Shown here in pieces: positions 54,641 through 61,843 of a DNA stretch of 64,000 nt. Origin of the DNA: Bacillota bacterium (GTDB lineage Bacteria > Bacillota > Bacilli > Paenibacillales > Paenibacillaceae); assembly GCA_023460795.1 (NCBI GenBank), contig JAEWPC010000049.1, positions 186,001 to 250,000 on the forward strand, in the 5' to 3' direction. Position numbers and translations under genes: made by a program. The notes beneath the pieces are model-generated. The model was not told the origin of the DNA. It did no database searches and saw nothing but the letters and a program-made list of their open reading frames with translations. Position 1 is the stretch's first letter. Every line of letters begins with the position of its first letter.

Positions 54641-56110
54641 TTAAAAATTGAAGTACAGAAATTCACTAACTTTTGTGAATGTAAGAATAGAAAAGACAAA
54701 ACAAATTACGATTACAGTAGAAGTTATTATTCCAAAACTGAATTTCTTGGAGAGTTCTTGAGAATTTCTAAAAAGCGTAGCAACAAGAACAAAAGTTAAT
54801 ATATAAATGAGTGCTTTAAGCAATTCATATTTATCTTGAATATAAAATGGAGTGAAGTTTGTGCCTCTCAGAAACTCTAAGAATTGCGATTGTTGAATGT
54901 ATCCCGAGAATTGAGTCGGCAACGCAAAACCGTTAAGTCCAATCATGCCTGAAAGTACTTTAATAGCGTCTTCCCAACTACTTGCTCTAAAGAACACCCA
55001 TGCCACGTTAATGAAATTAAAGGTGATAAACCATGCAAGAAATTTATTCATTTTCACATTAAAGCTTTGCCAATAACGGTTTATTACAGAAGCTAAGCCA
55101 TGCAATACACCCCAGATGATGAATGTCCAACCAGCACCATGCCATATCCCACTTATTAAAAAGACAAAGAACAGATTGATGTAAGTGCGAGCAGAACCCT
55201 TCCTGTTTCCACCTAACGGAATGTATAGATACTTTGTTAGAAATCGACCAAGCGTAATGTGCCATCTTCTCCAAAACTCTTGAATGTTTAGAGATTTATA
55301 AGGCGAGTTAAAATTTGCCGGAAGTTTGATGTTAAAAAGCAGGGCAATACCGATGGCCATGTCAGTGTAGCCGCTGAAATCGAAATATAATTGTAATGTG
55401 TAAGAAAGCGAGGCAATCCAAGCTTCAAAGAATGTCAAAGCAGACGTATAATCAAACCCGTTTGTTGCCCAAACAGCAAATGTGTCTGCGACAATTACTT
55501 TCTTAACTAGGCCAATAGCAAATAATAATAGACCTATGGAGATGTTCTTCCAATTTATGATTTTATTTCGGATATGGCTGAATTGAGGCATCATTTCATT
55601 GTGATGCAAAATTGGGCCAGCAATTAGATGCGGGAAAAAGGTTACAAAGAGGACGTAGTTTTGGAAATTGTATTCGGTACTCTCTCTTCGATATGAATCC
55701 ACTAGGTAAGCAATTTGGGTAAATGAAAAGAAACTAATCCCTAAAGGCAGTACAAGATGTAACAGCGGGATGTTTGTCTGAAAGCCACTATTAATGTTAG
55801 AAATGAAAAAATCAAAGTATTTATAGTAGGCCAACAATCCAATATTAAAAGATATACCGATAATAAAGAGGAATTTACGGCTGATCTTTACTGTGCCTTT
55901 ACCCAGGATATAACCAATGACATAGTTGCAGATTATTGAAATTAGGATTAGCGGTAAATAAGCAATATTCCACCAGCTATAAAAGATAAGGGAACTAAGG
56001 GCGAGCCACCCGTTAGCCAATGTGACGAGCCTGTATCTGAGCAGTAAAAAGTAAAGGATGAATACGATGGGCAAGAAAATAAAAATGAATTCAAAAGAAT
56101 TAAATAGCAC
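54641..56110 (-). CDS. MBOAT family O-acyltransferase (AlgI/DltB/PatA-like)
   Basis: A 489-aa polytopic membrane enzyme that passes acyl groups from the cytoplasm to the outside. Motifs are LGISFFSFTQIAYLVDSYR, FPHLIAGPILHHNEMMPQF, YFDFSGYTDMAIGIALL, EFWRRWHITLGRFLTKYLYIPLGGNRKG, and the catalytic His in SGIWHGAGWTFIIWGVLHG. The GTG start has GAGGA 6 bp upstream. The SGNH gene follows 23 bp downstream, so the pair is one operon with the methyltransferase and GtrA genes. Confidence 0.93.
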   Translation of the reverse strand: MLFNSFEFIFIFLPIVFILYFLLLRYRLVTLANGWLALSSLIFYSWWNIAYLPLILISIICNYVIGYILGKGTVKISRKFLFIIGISFNIGLLAYYKYFDFFISNINSGFQTNIPLLHLVLPLGISFFSFTQIAYLVDSYRRESTEYNFQNYVLFVTFFPHLIAGPILHHNEMMPQFSHIRNKIINWKNISIGLLLFAIGLVKKVIVADTFAVWATNGFDYTSALTFFEAWIASLSYTLQLYFDFSGYTDMAIGIALLFNIKLPANFNSPYKSLNIQEFWRRWHITLGRFLTKYLYIPLGGNRKGSARTYINLFFVFLISGIWHGAGWTFIIWGVLHGLASVINRYWQSFNVKMNKFLAWFITFNFINVAWVFFRASSWEDAIKVLSGMIGLNGFALPTQFSGYIQQSQFLEFLRGTNFTPFYIQDKYELLKALIYILTFVLVATLFRNSQELSKKFSFGIITSTVIVICFVFSILTFTKVSEFLYFNF

Positions 56111-56159
56111 CGAATGTCCTCATTTCTAGTCTGTTAAATGGATAACAGGATGCCTTTCC

Positions 56160-57287
56160 CTATTCGGACGTGTTATCTTTCATAAATACTCCGAGTTCTC
56201 TCACTTTACCTGTACCGAAGGTAATTCCTAGCTTCACATATTTCTTGAATTTCGTGTTTTCAGTAATATATTTCTTTTCAAGTTCAATTTCATCGCCAGA
56301 TTCCCAGAAGAGCAGATTCTTAATACACGAATTAATCTTTGACAGGAAAGCAATGCGAGTAGAGTCATCTTTCATATTGTGATAGAACACCGTTAACAGA
56401 ATCCCGATGTCATATTTCGGAAGATTTAAAGTTTCAAAACGATCTGTAAGTAACTCGAAAGTTGTGCGTTCTAATTTATTCAAGCTTTTGAGCATTTCGT
56501 AATGATCAGGAAAAGGTTCAACACCTGTTACACATGCACCTTCTCTAACAAAATGTCTGGTGTAGTAACCAATATTACATCCGATATCAATGATGCGTTC
56601 ATCTTTTAAAACACGCGGCCCCAAATATTCGAGAATCAAATCTAATCTGGTTGGATAAATATTATCTCGTTCGCTATCTTTCTCGAAGTAAACAGGGTGA
56701 AGAATAGGCGTGTAGATCAGATCGCGCTTCTGAAGTTGAAAGGTTTCAAATACATTGTGTGCTGCTTCAATATTCATCCAGTTATTATAATCAGCGATGC
56801 TTATTTTAACGAATATTCTTCTCTTCCCATGACAATAAAGAAAAATAGCACGATGATGTCCATCCCGGATATTAAAATAACCTTTCTCATTATAAGTAAC
56901 GAAGGGAGGAGCATCGTAGAAAAAGCTTGTGTTGTCAGCGAAGGAGGCTTTCATTACTTTATACTCTTGGTATCGTTTGTATATCAAAGCGTCTTTAGAT
57001 AATGGTGGACTCATATCTCTTGTAGTATATAAATTTGAATACCAAGTTGCGTATTCATCAAAATCAACGTTAGGGTAGCCCATTAGAGCACGAAATAACT
57101 TGATGTGAGGCGTTAGACGCATAATGGAAATATCACAGTGACGTAAATGTTGTTCCTTCCATGCTGGGGTCATATTTTCAATGAAATCTTCTTTATTGCT
57201 GGTGAATACGTCTAAATCCGTAAATAGAAGTTCGATCGGCACTTCAGCTGTAACCGAATTTTGTGAATAGTCATACTGCAGGTTCAT
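56160..57287 (-). CDS. Fusion of a ParB-like domain and a class I methyltransferase
   Basis: A 375-aa protein. The N-terminal half ends in GYFNIRDGHHRAIFLYCHGKRR (DGHHR at 142-146), the signature of ParB/sulfiredoxin-like domains. The C-terminal half (about 215-370) is a SAM methyltransferase: RIIDIGCNIGYYTRHFV (motif I, 232-247), CVTGVEPFPDHYEML, YDIGILLTVFYH and NLLFWESGDE. AAGGAGC precedes the ATG. Its place in a glycan-modification operon suggests sugar methylation; the role of the ParB-like part there is unknown. A DNA- or nucleotide-related role cannot be excluded. Confidence 0.7.
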   Translation of the reverse strand: MNLQYDYSQNSVTAEVPIELLFTDLDVFTSNKEDFIENMTPAWKEQHLRHCDISIMRLTPHIKLFRALMGYPNVDFDEYATWYSNLYTTRDMSPPLSKDALIYKRYQEYKVMKASFADNTSFFYDAPPFVTYNEKGYFNIRDGHHRAIFLYCHGKRRIFVKISIADYNNWMNIEAAHNVFETFQLQKRDLIYTPILHPVYFEKDSERDNIYPTRLDLILEYLGPRVLKDERIIDIGCNIGYYTRHFVREGACVTGVEPFPDHYEMLKSLNKLERTTFELLTDRFETLNLPKYDIGILLTVFYHNMKDDSTRIAFLSKINSCIKNLLFWESGDEIELEKKYITENTKFKKYVKLGITFGTGKVRELGVFMKDNTSE

Positions 57288-57333
57288 AATCGAATGCTCC
57301 TTTGAAGTATTCAGATGGACATATGAAACGTCC

Positions 57334-57774
57334 TCAATTCAATTTGTTAATACCATTTTGTTTAAGAATAACTGTATTTAACAGTCTCATAAACAGATAG
57401 TTCGTGCCAAGGGTAAAGGGGGTAACACAGATCTTTGATGCAAGGTTTGCGACAGATTCTGTAATTAATGTCGAAAATAAATCTGCTAGTCGATCGATTA
57501 GAAAGGAAAACAATAAAATAGATAAGACCTGATACAAAACGTAATATATAAATCCATTCCTATAAAACCGACTGTCCTTTCTTGAGAACACCTTTGATGA
57601 GGATATAAAAAAAACCCAAATTACAGCAGTGGTAGCACTGATCAGATTAGCAATAAGTGGATTCAATCCACTATTGGTTAATAAATAAAAAATCAAAATA
57701 TCTAATAACCATCCGAACCCGGATATGATAATAAACCTTTTGACTTTGTTCCACTCGGAAATCAAATCAATCAA
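57334..57774 (-). CDS. GtrA-like membrane protein
   Basis: A 146-aa protein with four helices: RFIIISGFGWLLDILIFYLLTNSG, PLIANLISATTAVIWVFFIS (followed by the typical basic KVFSRK), FIYYVLYQVLSILLFSFLI and NLASKICVTPFTLGTNYLFMR. This is the GtrA pattern; members are thought to flip polyprenyl-phosphate sugars. The annotated first codon is a TTG touching the AAGGG ribosome site; the next TTG at 57765 has a better spacing of 9 bp. Confidence 0.82.
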   Translation of the reverse strand: MIDLISEWNKVKRFIIISGFGWLLDILIFYLLTNSGLNPLIANLISATTAVIWVFFISSSKVFSRKDSRFYRNGFIYYVLYQVLSILLFSFLIDRLADLFSTLITESVANLASKICVTPFTLGTNYLFMRLLNTVILKQNGINKLN

Positions 57775-58063
57775 CCCTTATAGAATCGTGTGTGTGTAAG
57801 ATCTTTTGACGCACAAACTTCATATCATAGTATATTTGTTTCGATAATAAAATGCACTCACCAAAAGATATCAACATTAATACCAGTTCGAAAAGGTAAC
57901 GGTTAATTAGGTGTTTGGATTTCAGTACGCTGGAGAATAAATCACATAAAGGAATTGTCGGAATATACATAAATGGTTCAGGAGATTGATTTGTCTTAGA
58001 CACAGCGGAGTATGTTGTCATAGTTAAAAGCGATTCGAAAATCGGTATGTTGTGGCTCTGCAA
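57767..58063 (-). CDS. Short ORF of doubtful status, possible gene remnant
   Basis: A 98-aa frame overlapping the GtrA-like start by 8 bp. It has one strong hydrophobic helix (LFELVLMLISFGECILL) and a basic end (YDMKFVRQKIL). No ribosome site precedes its TTG or its internal ATG (58021), and I recognise no family. It may be the 3' remnant of a larger membrane glycan gene, or a small real protein coupled to GtrA. The gap 58064-58149 to the divergent rmlB holds no clear signal. Confidence 0.3.
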   Translation of the reverse strand: MQSHNIPIFESLLTMTTYSAVSKTNQSPEPFMYIPTIPLCDLFSSVLKSKHLINRYLFELVLMLISFGECILLSKQIYYDMKFVRQKILHTHDSIRVD

Positions 58064-58149
58064 GAACCCGATTTTGTCGGCAAATGATCATTTATTTCAA
58101 AGTTAACGTCAGCCGATAACAACTTTTCTGTAAGATAAGGGTGATTGTA

Positions 58150-59130
58150 ATGAAACTACTTATTACCGGTGGCGCGGGATTTATTGGAAGTAATTTTCTC
58201 CATTATATGTATCGCAAATATTCAACCTATAAATTAACCAACGTCGATGCATTAACTTACGCGGGCAACATAGACAATTTGGTGGGACTTGAGAAGGATG
58301 CACGTTATCAACTTGTGAAAGCGGATATTGCAGACCGTCATGCGGTTGAACCTCTATTCGAAGAAGGTATTGATGCAGTATTGAACTTCGCGGCGGAATC
58401 GCATGTCGACAGAAGCATTGCAAATCCGGGAATATTTGTGCATAGCAACATTCGAGGCACCCAGACTCTTCTTGATCTCGCCCGGAAATACAAAATCCGG
58501 AAGTTCGTACAAATATCAACGGACGAGGTATACGGCACGCTCGGCGCTGAAGGCCTATTCACGGAAGAGACGCCTTTGGCACCCAATAGCCCCTACTCCG
58601 CAAGCAAAGCCGGAGCCGATCTGCTTGTCCGCGCCTATCACGAGACATACGGACTGCCCGTGAACATTACGCGTTGCTCCAACAATTACGGCCCTTATCA
58701 ATTTCCGGAGAAGCTCATTCCGCTAATGATTCGCAACGCGCTCGCCGATCAACCTTTGCCGGTCTATGGCGATGGACTGAACGTGCGGGATTGGCTATAC
58801 GTGGAGGATCATTGCAGCGCTTTAGATCTCGTGCTTCATCATGGCCGCGATGGAGAAGTCTATAATGTTGGCGGGAACAATGAACGGACGAATATACACG
58901 TCGTGCGCACGATCCTGCAGCATTTAGGCAAGCCCGAAACCTTAATTCAATACGTCCAGGATCGACTGGGCCATGACCGCAGGTATGCAATAGATGCGAC
59001 CAAAATAAAGACCGAGTTAGGCTGGTCTCCCAAGTATCAATACGAAACCGGCATTAAAGCGACGATCGATTGGTACTTGGCTAATGGACATTGGTTGGAG
59101 CGTATCATCTCGGGAGCCTATCGCCGATGA
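58150..59130 (+). CDS. rfbB: dTDP-glucose 4,6-dehydratase (RmlB/RfbB)
   Basis: A 326-aa extended SDR enzyme making dTDP-4-keto-6-deoxyglucose on the way to dTDP-L-rhamnose. It has LLITGGAGFIGSNFLHYM, NVDALTYAGN, NFAAESHVDRSI, ISTDEVYG (catalytic Asp-Glu), PYSASKAGAD (YxxxK), TRCSNNYGPYQFPEKLIP and YGDGLNVRDWLYVEDH. ATG 58150 follows AAGGGTG; GTG 58141 is also in frame. The first 50 or so codons are AT-rich like the island to the left, and the rest is GC-rich. It overlaps rfbD by 4 bp. Confidence 0.96.
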   Translation: MKLLITGGAGFIGSNFLHYMYRKYSTYKLTNVDALTYAGNIDNLVGLEKDARYQLVKADIADRHAVEPLFEEGIDAVLNFAAESHVDRSIANPGIFVHSNIRGTQTLLDLARKYKIRKFVQISTDEVYGTLGAEGLFTEETPLAPNSPYSASKAGADLLVRAYHETYGLPVNITRCSNNYGPYQFPEKLIPLMIRNALADQPLPVYGDGLNVRDWLYVEDHCSALDLVLHHGRDGEVYNVGGNNERTNIHVVRTILQHLGKPETLIQYVQDRLGHDRRYAIDATKIKTELGWSPKYQYETGIKATIDWYLANGHWLERIISGAYRR

Positions 59131-60002
59131 ACGATGAACACACACAGCCTTTCACGATTGTCGTCACCGGAGGTGACGGCCAGCTGGGACAGGAGCTTGT
59201 TCGATTGTCTTCGGATGAGTGCGTTATTGTCGGTCTGAACAGATCGCAGTTGGATATTACGAACAAGGAACAATGTATGCACATGATCGCGCGGTTAAAG
59301 CCCGATGCCATTATTCATGCGGCGGCTTATACCGCGGTGGATAGAGCGGAGTCGGACCCGGACGGGGCAAGGTTGGTGAATGTGATAGGCACGAGTCATG
59401 TCGCAGCCGCAGCGGAAGCCGTTAAAGCTAGTCTGTGTTATATAAGTACGGATTATGTTTTTGATGGTGAGGGCACGATTCCATACAGGGAGACGGATAT
59501 TGCGAACCCGAGGAACGTGTACGGCAAGACGAAGCTCGAAGGGGAAAGGCTAGCCTCCTCGATATGTACTCAGACGTTCGTCGTGCGAACTTCTTGGGTG
59601 TTCGGGAATGGCGGTAACAACTTCGTTGGCACGATGCTACGTTTGGCGCGGGAGCGCTCGAACCTGAAGGTCGTGAACGATCAGACGGGGAGTCCCACGT
59701 ATACGTATGATCTAGCTAAGCTTCTTGTTGAACTGGTGAAAACAAACCAGTACGGCGTTTATCATGCGACGAACGGCGGACATTGTACCTGGTACGAATT
59801 CGCAAAGGCGATTTTCGAGGAAGCGGGTATCGATCGCATTAACATAGTTCCGTGCACCACAGACGAATTTCCGCGGCCGGCTAGAAGACCGAAGTACTCG
59901 GTACTTGGAAACCAAGCTCTACAAGATGCCGGACTTCGACCGCTTCGACATTGGCGCGACGCCTTGTGTGATTACTTGAGACGCGATGGTCGTAACGATT
60001 AG
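59127..60002 (+). CDS. rfbD: dTDP-4-dehydrorhamnose reductase (RmlD/RfbD)
   Basis: A 291-aa SDR enzyme for the last step of dTDP-L-rhamnose synthesis. Motifs: VVTGGDGQLGQELVRL, DAIIHAAAYTAVDRAESD, YISTDYVFDGEG, YGKTKLEGE (YxxxK), VRTSWVFG and RPKYSVLGN. The ATG overlaps the rfbB stop (ATGA), so the two are coupled. rmlA and rmlC are not in the window. Confidence 0.95.
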   Translation: MNDEHTQPFTIVVTGGDGQLGQELVRLSSDECVIVGLNRSQLDITNKEQCMHMIARLKPDAIIHAAAYTAVDRAESDPDGARLVNVIGTSHVAAAAEAVKASLCYISTDYVFDGEGTIPYRETDIANPRNVYGKTKLEGERLASSICTQTFVVRTSWVFGNGGNNFVGTMLRLARERSNLKVVNDQTGSPTYTYDLAKLLVELVKTNQYGVYHATNGGHCTWYEFAKAIFEEAGIDRINIVPCTTDEFPRPARRPKYSVLGNQALQDAGLRPLRHWRDALCDYLRRDGRND

Positions 60003-60098
60003 AATATTTTCCCCGAACATCCATAAACTCATACGCCTTGACTCCGGGATGCCGGCACATACTAAAGCCATCACACATCAAGGAGGCAACTAGAGCTT

Positions 60099-60362
60099 AT
60101 GGCTAATCGCAGACAGAAGGTCGTTCCCGAGTGCGCGAGAGCGCTTGATCAGATGAAGTACGAGATCGCTTCCGAATTCGGCGTGCCGCTGAATCAAGGA
60201 TCGGGTGACATGGACACCGAATTCGCCGGAGAGCTCGGCAGTGCCGGCGGCGTTAACTTCGGGCAACAATACTTCGGGAACTTAACGTCGCGGGAAACGG
60301 GTTCGATCGGCGGCGAAATCACGAAAAGGCTCGTACAGCAGGCGCAACAAACGATCATCTAA
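60099..60362 (+). CDS. Alpha/beta-type small acid-soluble spore protein
   Basis: An 87-aa DNA-coating protein of the spore core. Family motifs are ALDQMKYEIASEFGV, DTEFAGELGS (the site cut by the GPR protease at germination) and SRETGSIGGEITKRLVQQAQ. CAAGGAGG precedes the ATG. A CATACTA element at 60058-60064 matches the forespore sigma-G -10 pattern, but no convincing -35 is visible. Confidence 0.95.
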   Translation: MANRRQKVVPECARALDQMKYEIASEFGVPLNQGSGDMDTEFAGELGSAGGVNFGQQYFGNLTSRETGSIGGEITKRLVQQAQQTII

Positions 60363-60388
60363 TAAGGAAGAGGATCAAGGGCTTTACA

Positions 60389-60417
60389 TTGACACCCCTC
60401 GACAAATACGGTATCAT
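60389..60417 (+). promoter_or_regulatory. Sigma-A promoter of metK
   Basis: TTGACA (60389-60394) and TATCAT (60412-60417) are 17 bp apart, a near-consensus promoter. Transcription would start near 60424, giving a leader of about 70 bases. Confidence 0.8.
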
Positions 60418-60442
60418 TATTATTCGAAGGTTTGTCTTACAG

Positions 60443-60472
60443 CCTTTTCCAATCGGAAAAGGTTCATTTTTT
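60443..60472 (+). terminator. Terminator-like hairpin in the metK leader
   Basis: CCTTTTCC pairs perfectly with GGAAAAGG around AATC, followed by TTCATTTTTT. It lies between the metK promoter and the ribosome site, so it would have to be bypassed for metK expression. It could also end the spore protein transcript. Confidence 0.65.
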
Positions 60473-60492
60473 GTATATGGGGGTTGAAGAAT

Positions 60493-61695
60493 TTGTCGAT
60501 TAAAGGACGGCATCTCTTCACATCCGAATCGGTCACCGAAGGCCATCCGGATAAAATTTGCGATCAGATTTCCGACGCGGTTCTTGACGCGTTCTTGGAA
60601 GCGGACCCGAACGCTCGCGTAGCGTGCGAAGTGTCCGTGGCTACAGGACTTGTACTTGTTATTGGTGAAATTACGAGTAAGGCCGACTATGTCGATATTT
60701 CCGCGATCGCGCGCCGCACGATTAAGGAAATCGGCTATACGCGTGCCAAGTACGGCTTCGACTCCAGCACTTGCGCAGTACTGACTTCCCTCAACGAACA
60801 ATCCGCCGATATCGCGCAAGGCGTTAACGCCGCTCTTGAAACCCGCGACGGCAAAGATATGAAGCAAGAGAACGAAGATATCGGTGCAGGCGACCAAGGC
60901 TTAATGTTCGGCTTCGCGACGAACGAGACGCCGGAATACATGCCATTGCCGATCGCGCTTGCTCACCGTTTGTCCCGCCGCTTGTCCGAAGTTCGGAAGA
61001 ACGATACGCTCGGCTATCTGCGTCCGGACGGCAAGACGCAAGTGACGATCGAGTACGTGGACGGCAAGCCAGTGCGCGTTGATACGATCGTTATCTCCAC
61101 GCAACACTCGGAAGACGTATCCCTTGAGCAAATTCAACGCGACATCCGCGAGTACGTTATCTCTCCTGTCGTGCCTGAGCAATGGCTCGACGGAGAGACC
61201 AAGTTCTTCATCAACCCTACGGGCCGTTTCGTTATCGGCGGACCGCAAGGCGATGCAGGTCTTACGGGCCGTAAGATCATTGTCGACACGTACGGCGGTT
61301 ACGCACGCCACGGCGGCGGCGCTTTCTCCGGCAAAGATCCGACGAAAGTCGACCGTTCCGCAGCTTACGCTGCGCGCTATGTGGCTAAGAACATCGTTGC
61401 CGCTGGATTGGCCGACAAATGCGAAATTCAGCTTGCTTACGCGATCGGCGTGGCAAGACCGGTATCGATTAACGTCGATACTTACGGCACCGGCAAAGTA
61501 AGCGAAGAGAAGCTTGTCGACTTGATTACGCGCAACTTCGACCTTCGTCCGGCCGGCATCATCAAGATGCTCGACCTTCGCCGTCCGATCTACCGTCAGA
61601 CAGCTGCGTACGGCCACTTCGGCCGCACGGATCTCGACCTCCCTTGGGAGCGTCTGGATCGCGTAGAAGCGCTGAAACAAGGCGCTCTGGCATAA
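60493..61695 (+). CDS. metK: S-adenosylmethionine synthetase
   Basis: A 400-aa cytoplasmic enzyme joining methionine and ATP to make SAM, the donor for the methyltransferases in the glycan locus. Motifs: FTSESVTEGHPDKICDQISD, the ATP site GAGDQGLMFG, and GGGAFSGKDPTKVDRSAAY. TTG 60493 gives MSIKGRHLFTSESV, the usual family start, with GGGGG 10 bp upstream; an in-frame TTG at 60484 lies too close to it. No S-box riboswitch is visible before it. Confidence 0.97.
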   Translation: MSIKGRHLFTSESVTEGHPDKICDQISDAVLDAFLEADPNARVACEVSVATGLVLVIGEITSKADYVDISAIARRTIKEIGYTRAKYGFDSSTCAVLTSLNEQSADIAQGVNAALETRDGKDMKQENEDIGAGDQGLMFGFATNETPEYMPLPIALAHRLSRRLSEVRKNDTLGYLRPDGKTQVTIEYVDGKPVRVDTIVISTQHSEDVSLEQIQRDIREYVISPVVPEQWLDGETKFFINPTGRFVIGGPQGDAGLTGRKIIVDTYGGYARHGGGAFSGKDPTKVDRSAAYAARYVAKNIVAAGLADKCEIQLAYAIGVARPVSINVDTYGTGKVSEEKLVDLITRNFDLRPAGIIKMLDLRRPIYRQTAAYGHFGRTDLDLPWERLDRVEALKQGALA

Positions 61696-61717
61696 AGTTC
61701 ATACGATATATAACGAT

Positions 61718-61745
61718 AGGCTTCCGCGCAGCGGGGGCCTTTTTC
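61718..61745 (+). terminator. Terminator after metK
   Basis: AGGCTTCCGC pairs with GCGGGGGCCT (one G-T pair and one mismatch) around GCA, followed by TTTTT. Confidence 0.85.
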
Positions 61746-61843
61746 GTCGTTGTGCGCAGAAATAGGTCGTTCCGCCCTAAAATTCTCCAGCCTCGAAGCC
61801 GACATATAAGGTACTAGTGCGACTTTGTCGGGAGGTATTACGA

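Noticed and set aside
58085..58140. A fourth ECF-like promoter (ACAACTTTT) before rmlB
   Set aside because: The -35-like element is present, but no CGTC or CGTT element occurs at 14-16 bp.
60363..60492. SAM-I (S-box) riboswitch before metK
   Set aside because: The leader is only about 70 bases after the promoter and lacks the conserved S-box core; only a simple hairpin is present.
60901..61680. 259-aa minus-strand ORF opposite metK
   Set aside because: Shadow of metK, which is unmistakable on the plus strand.
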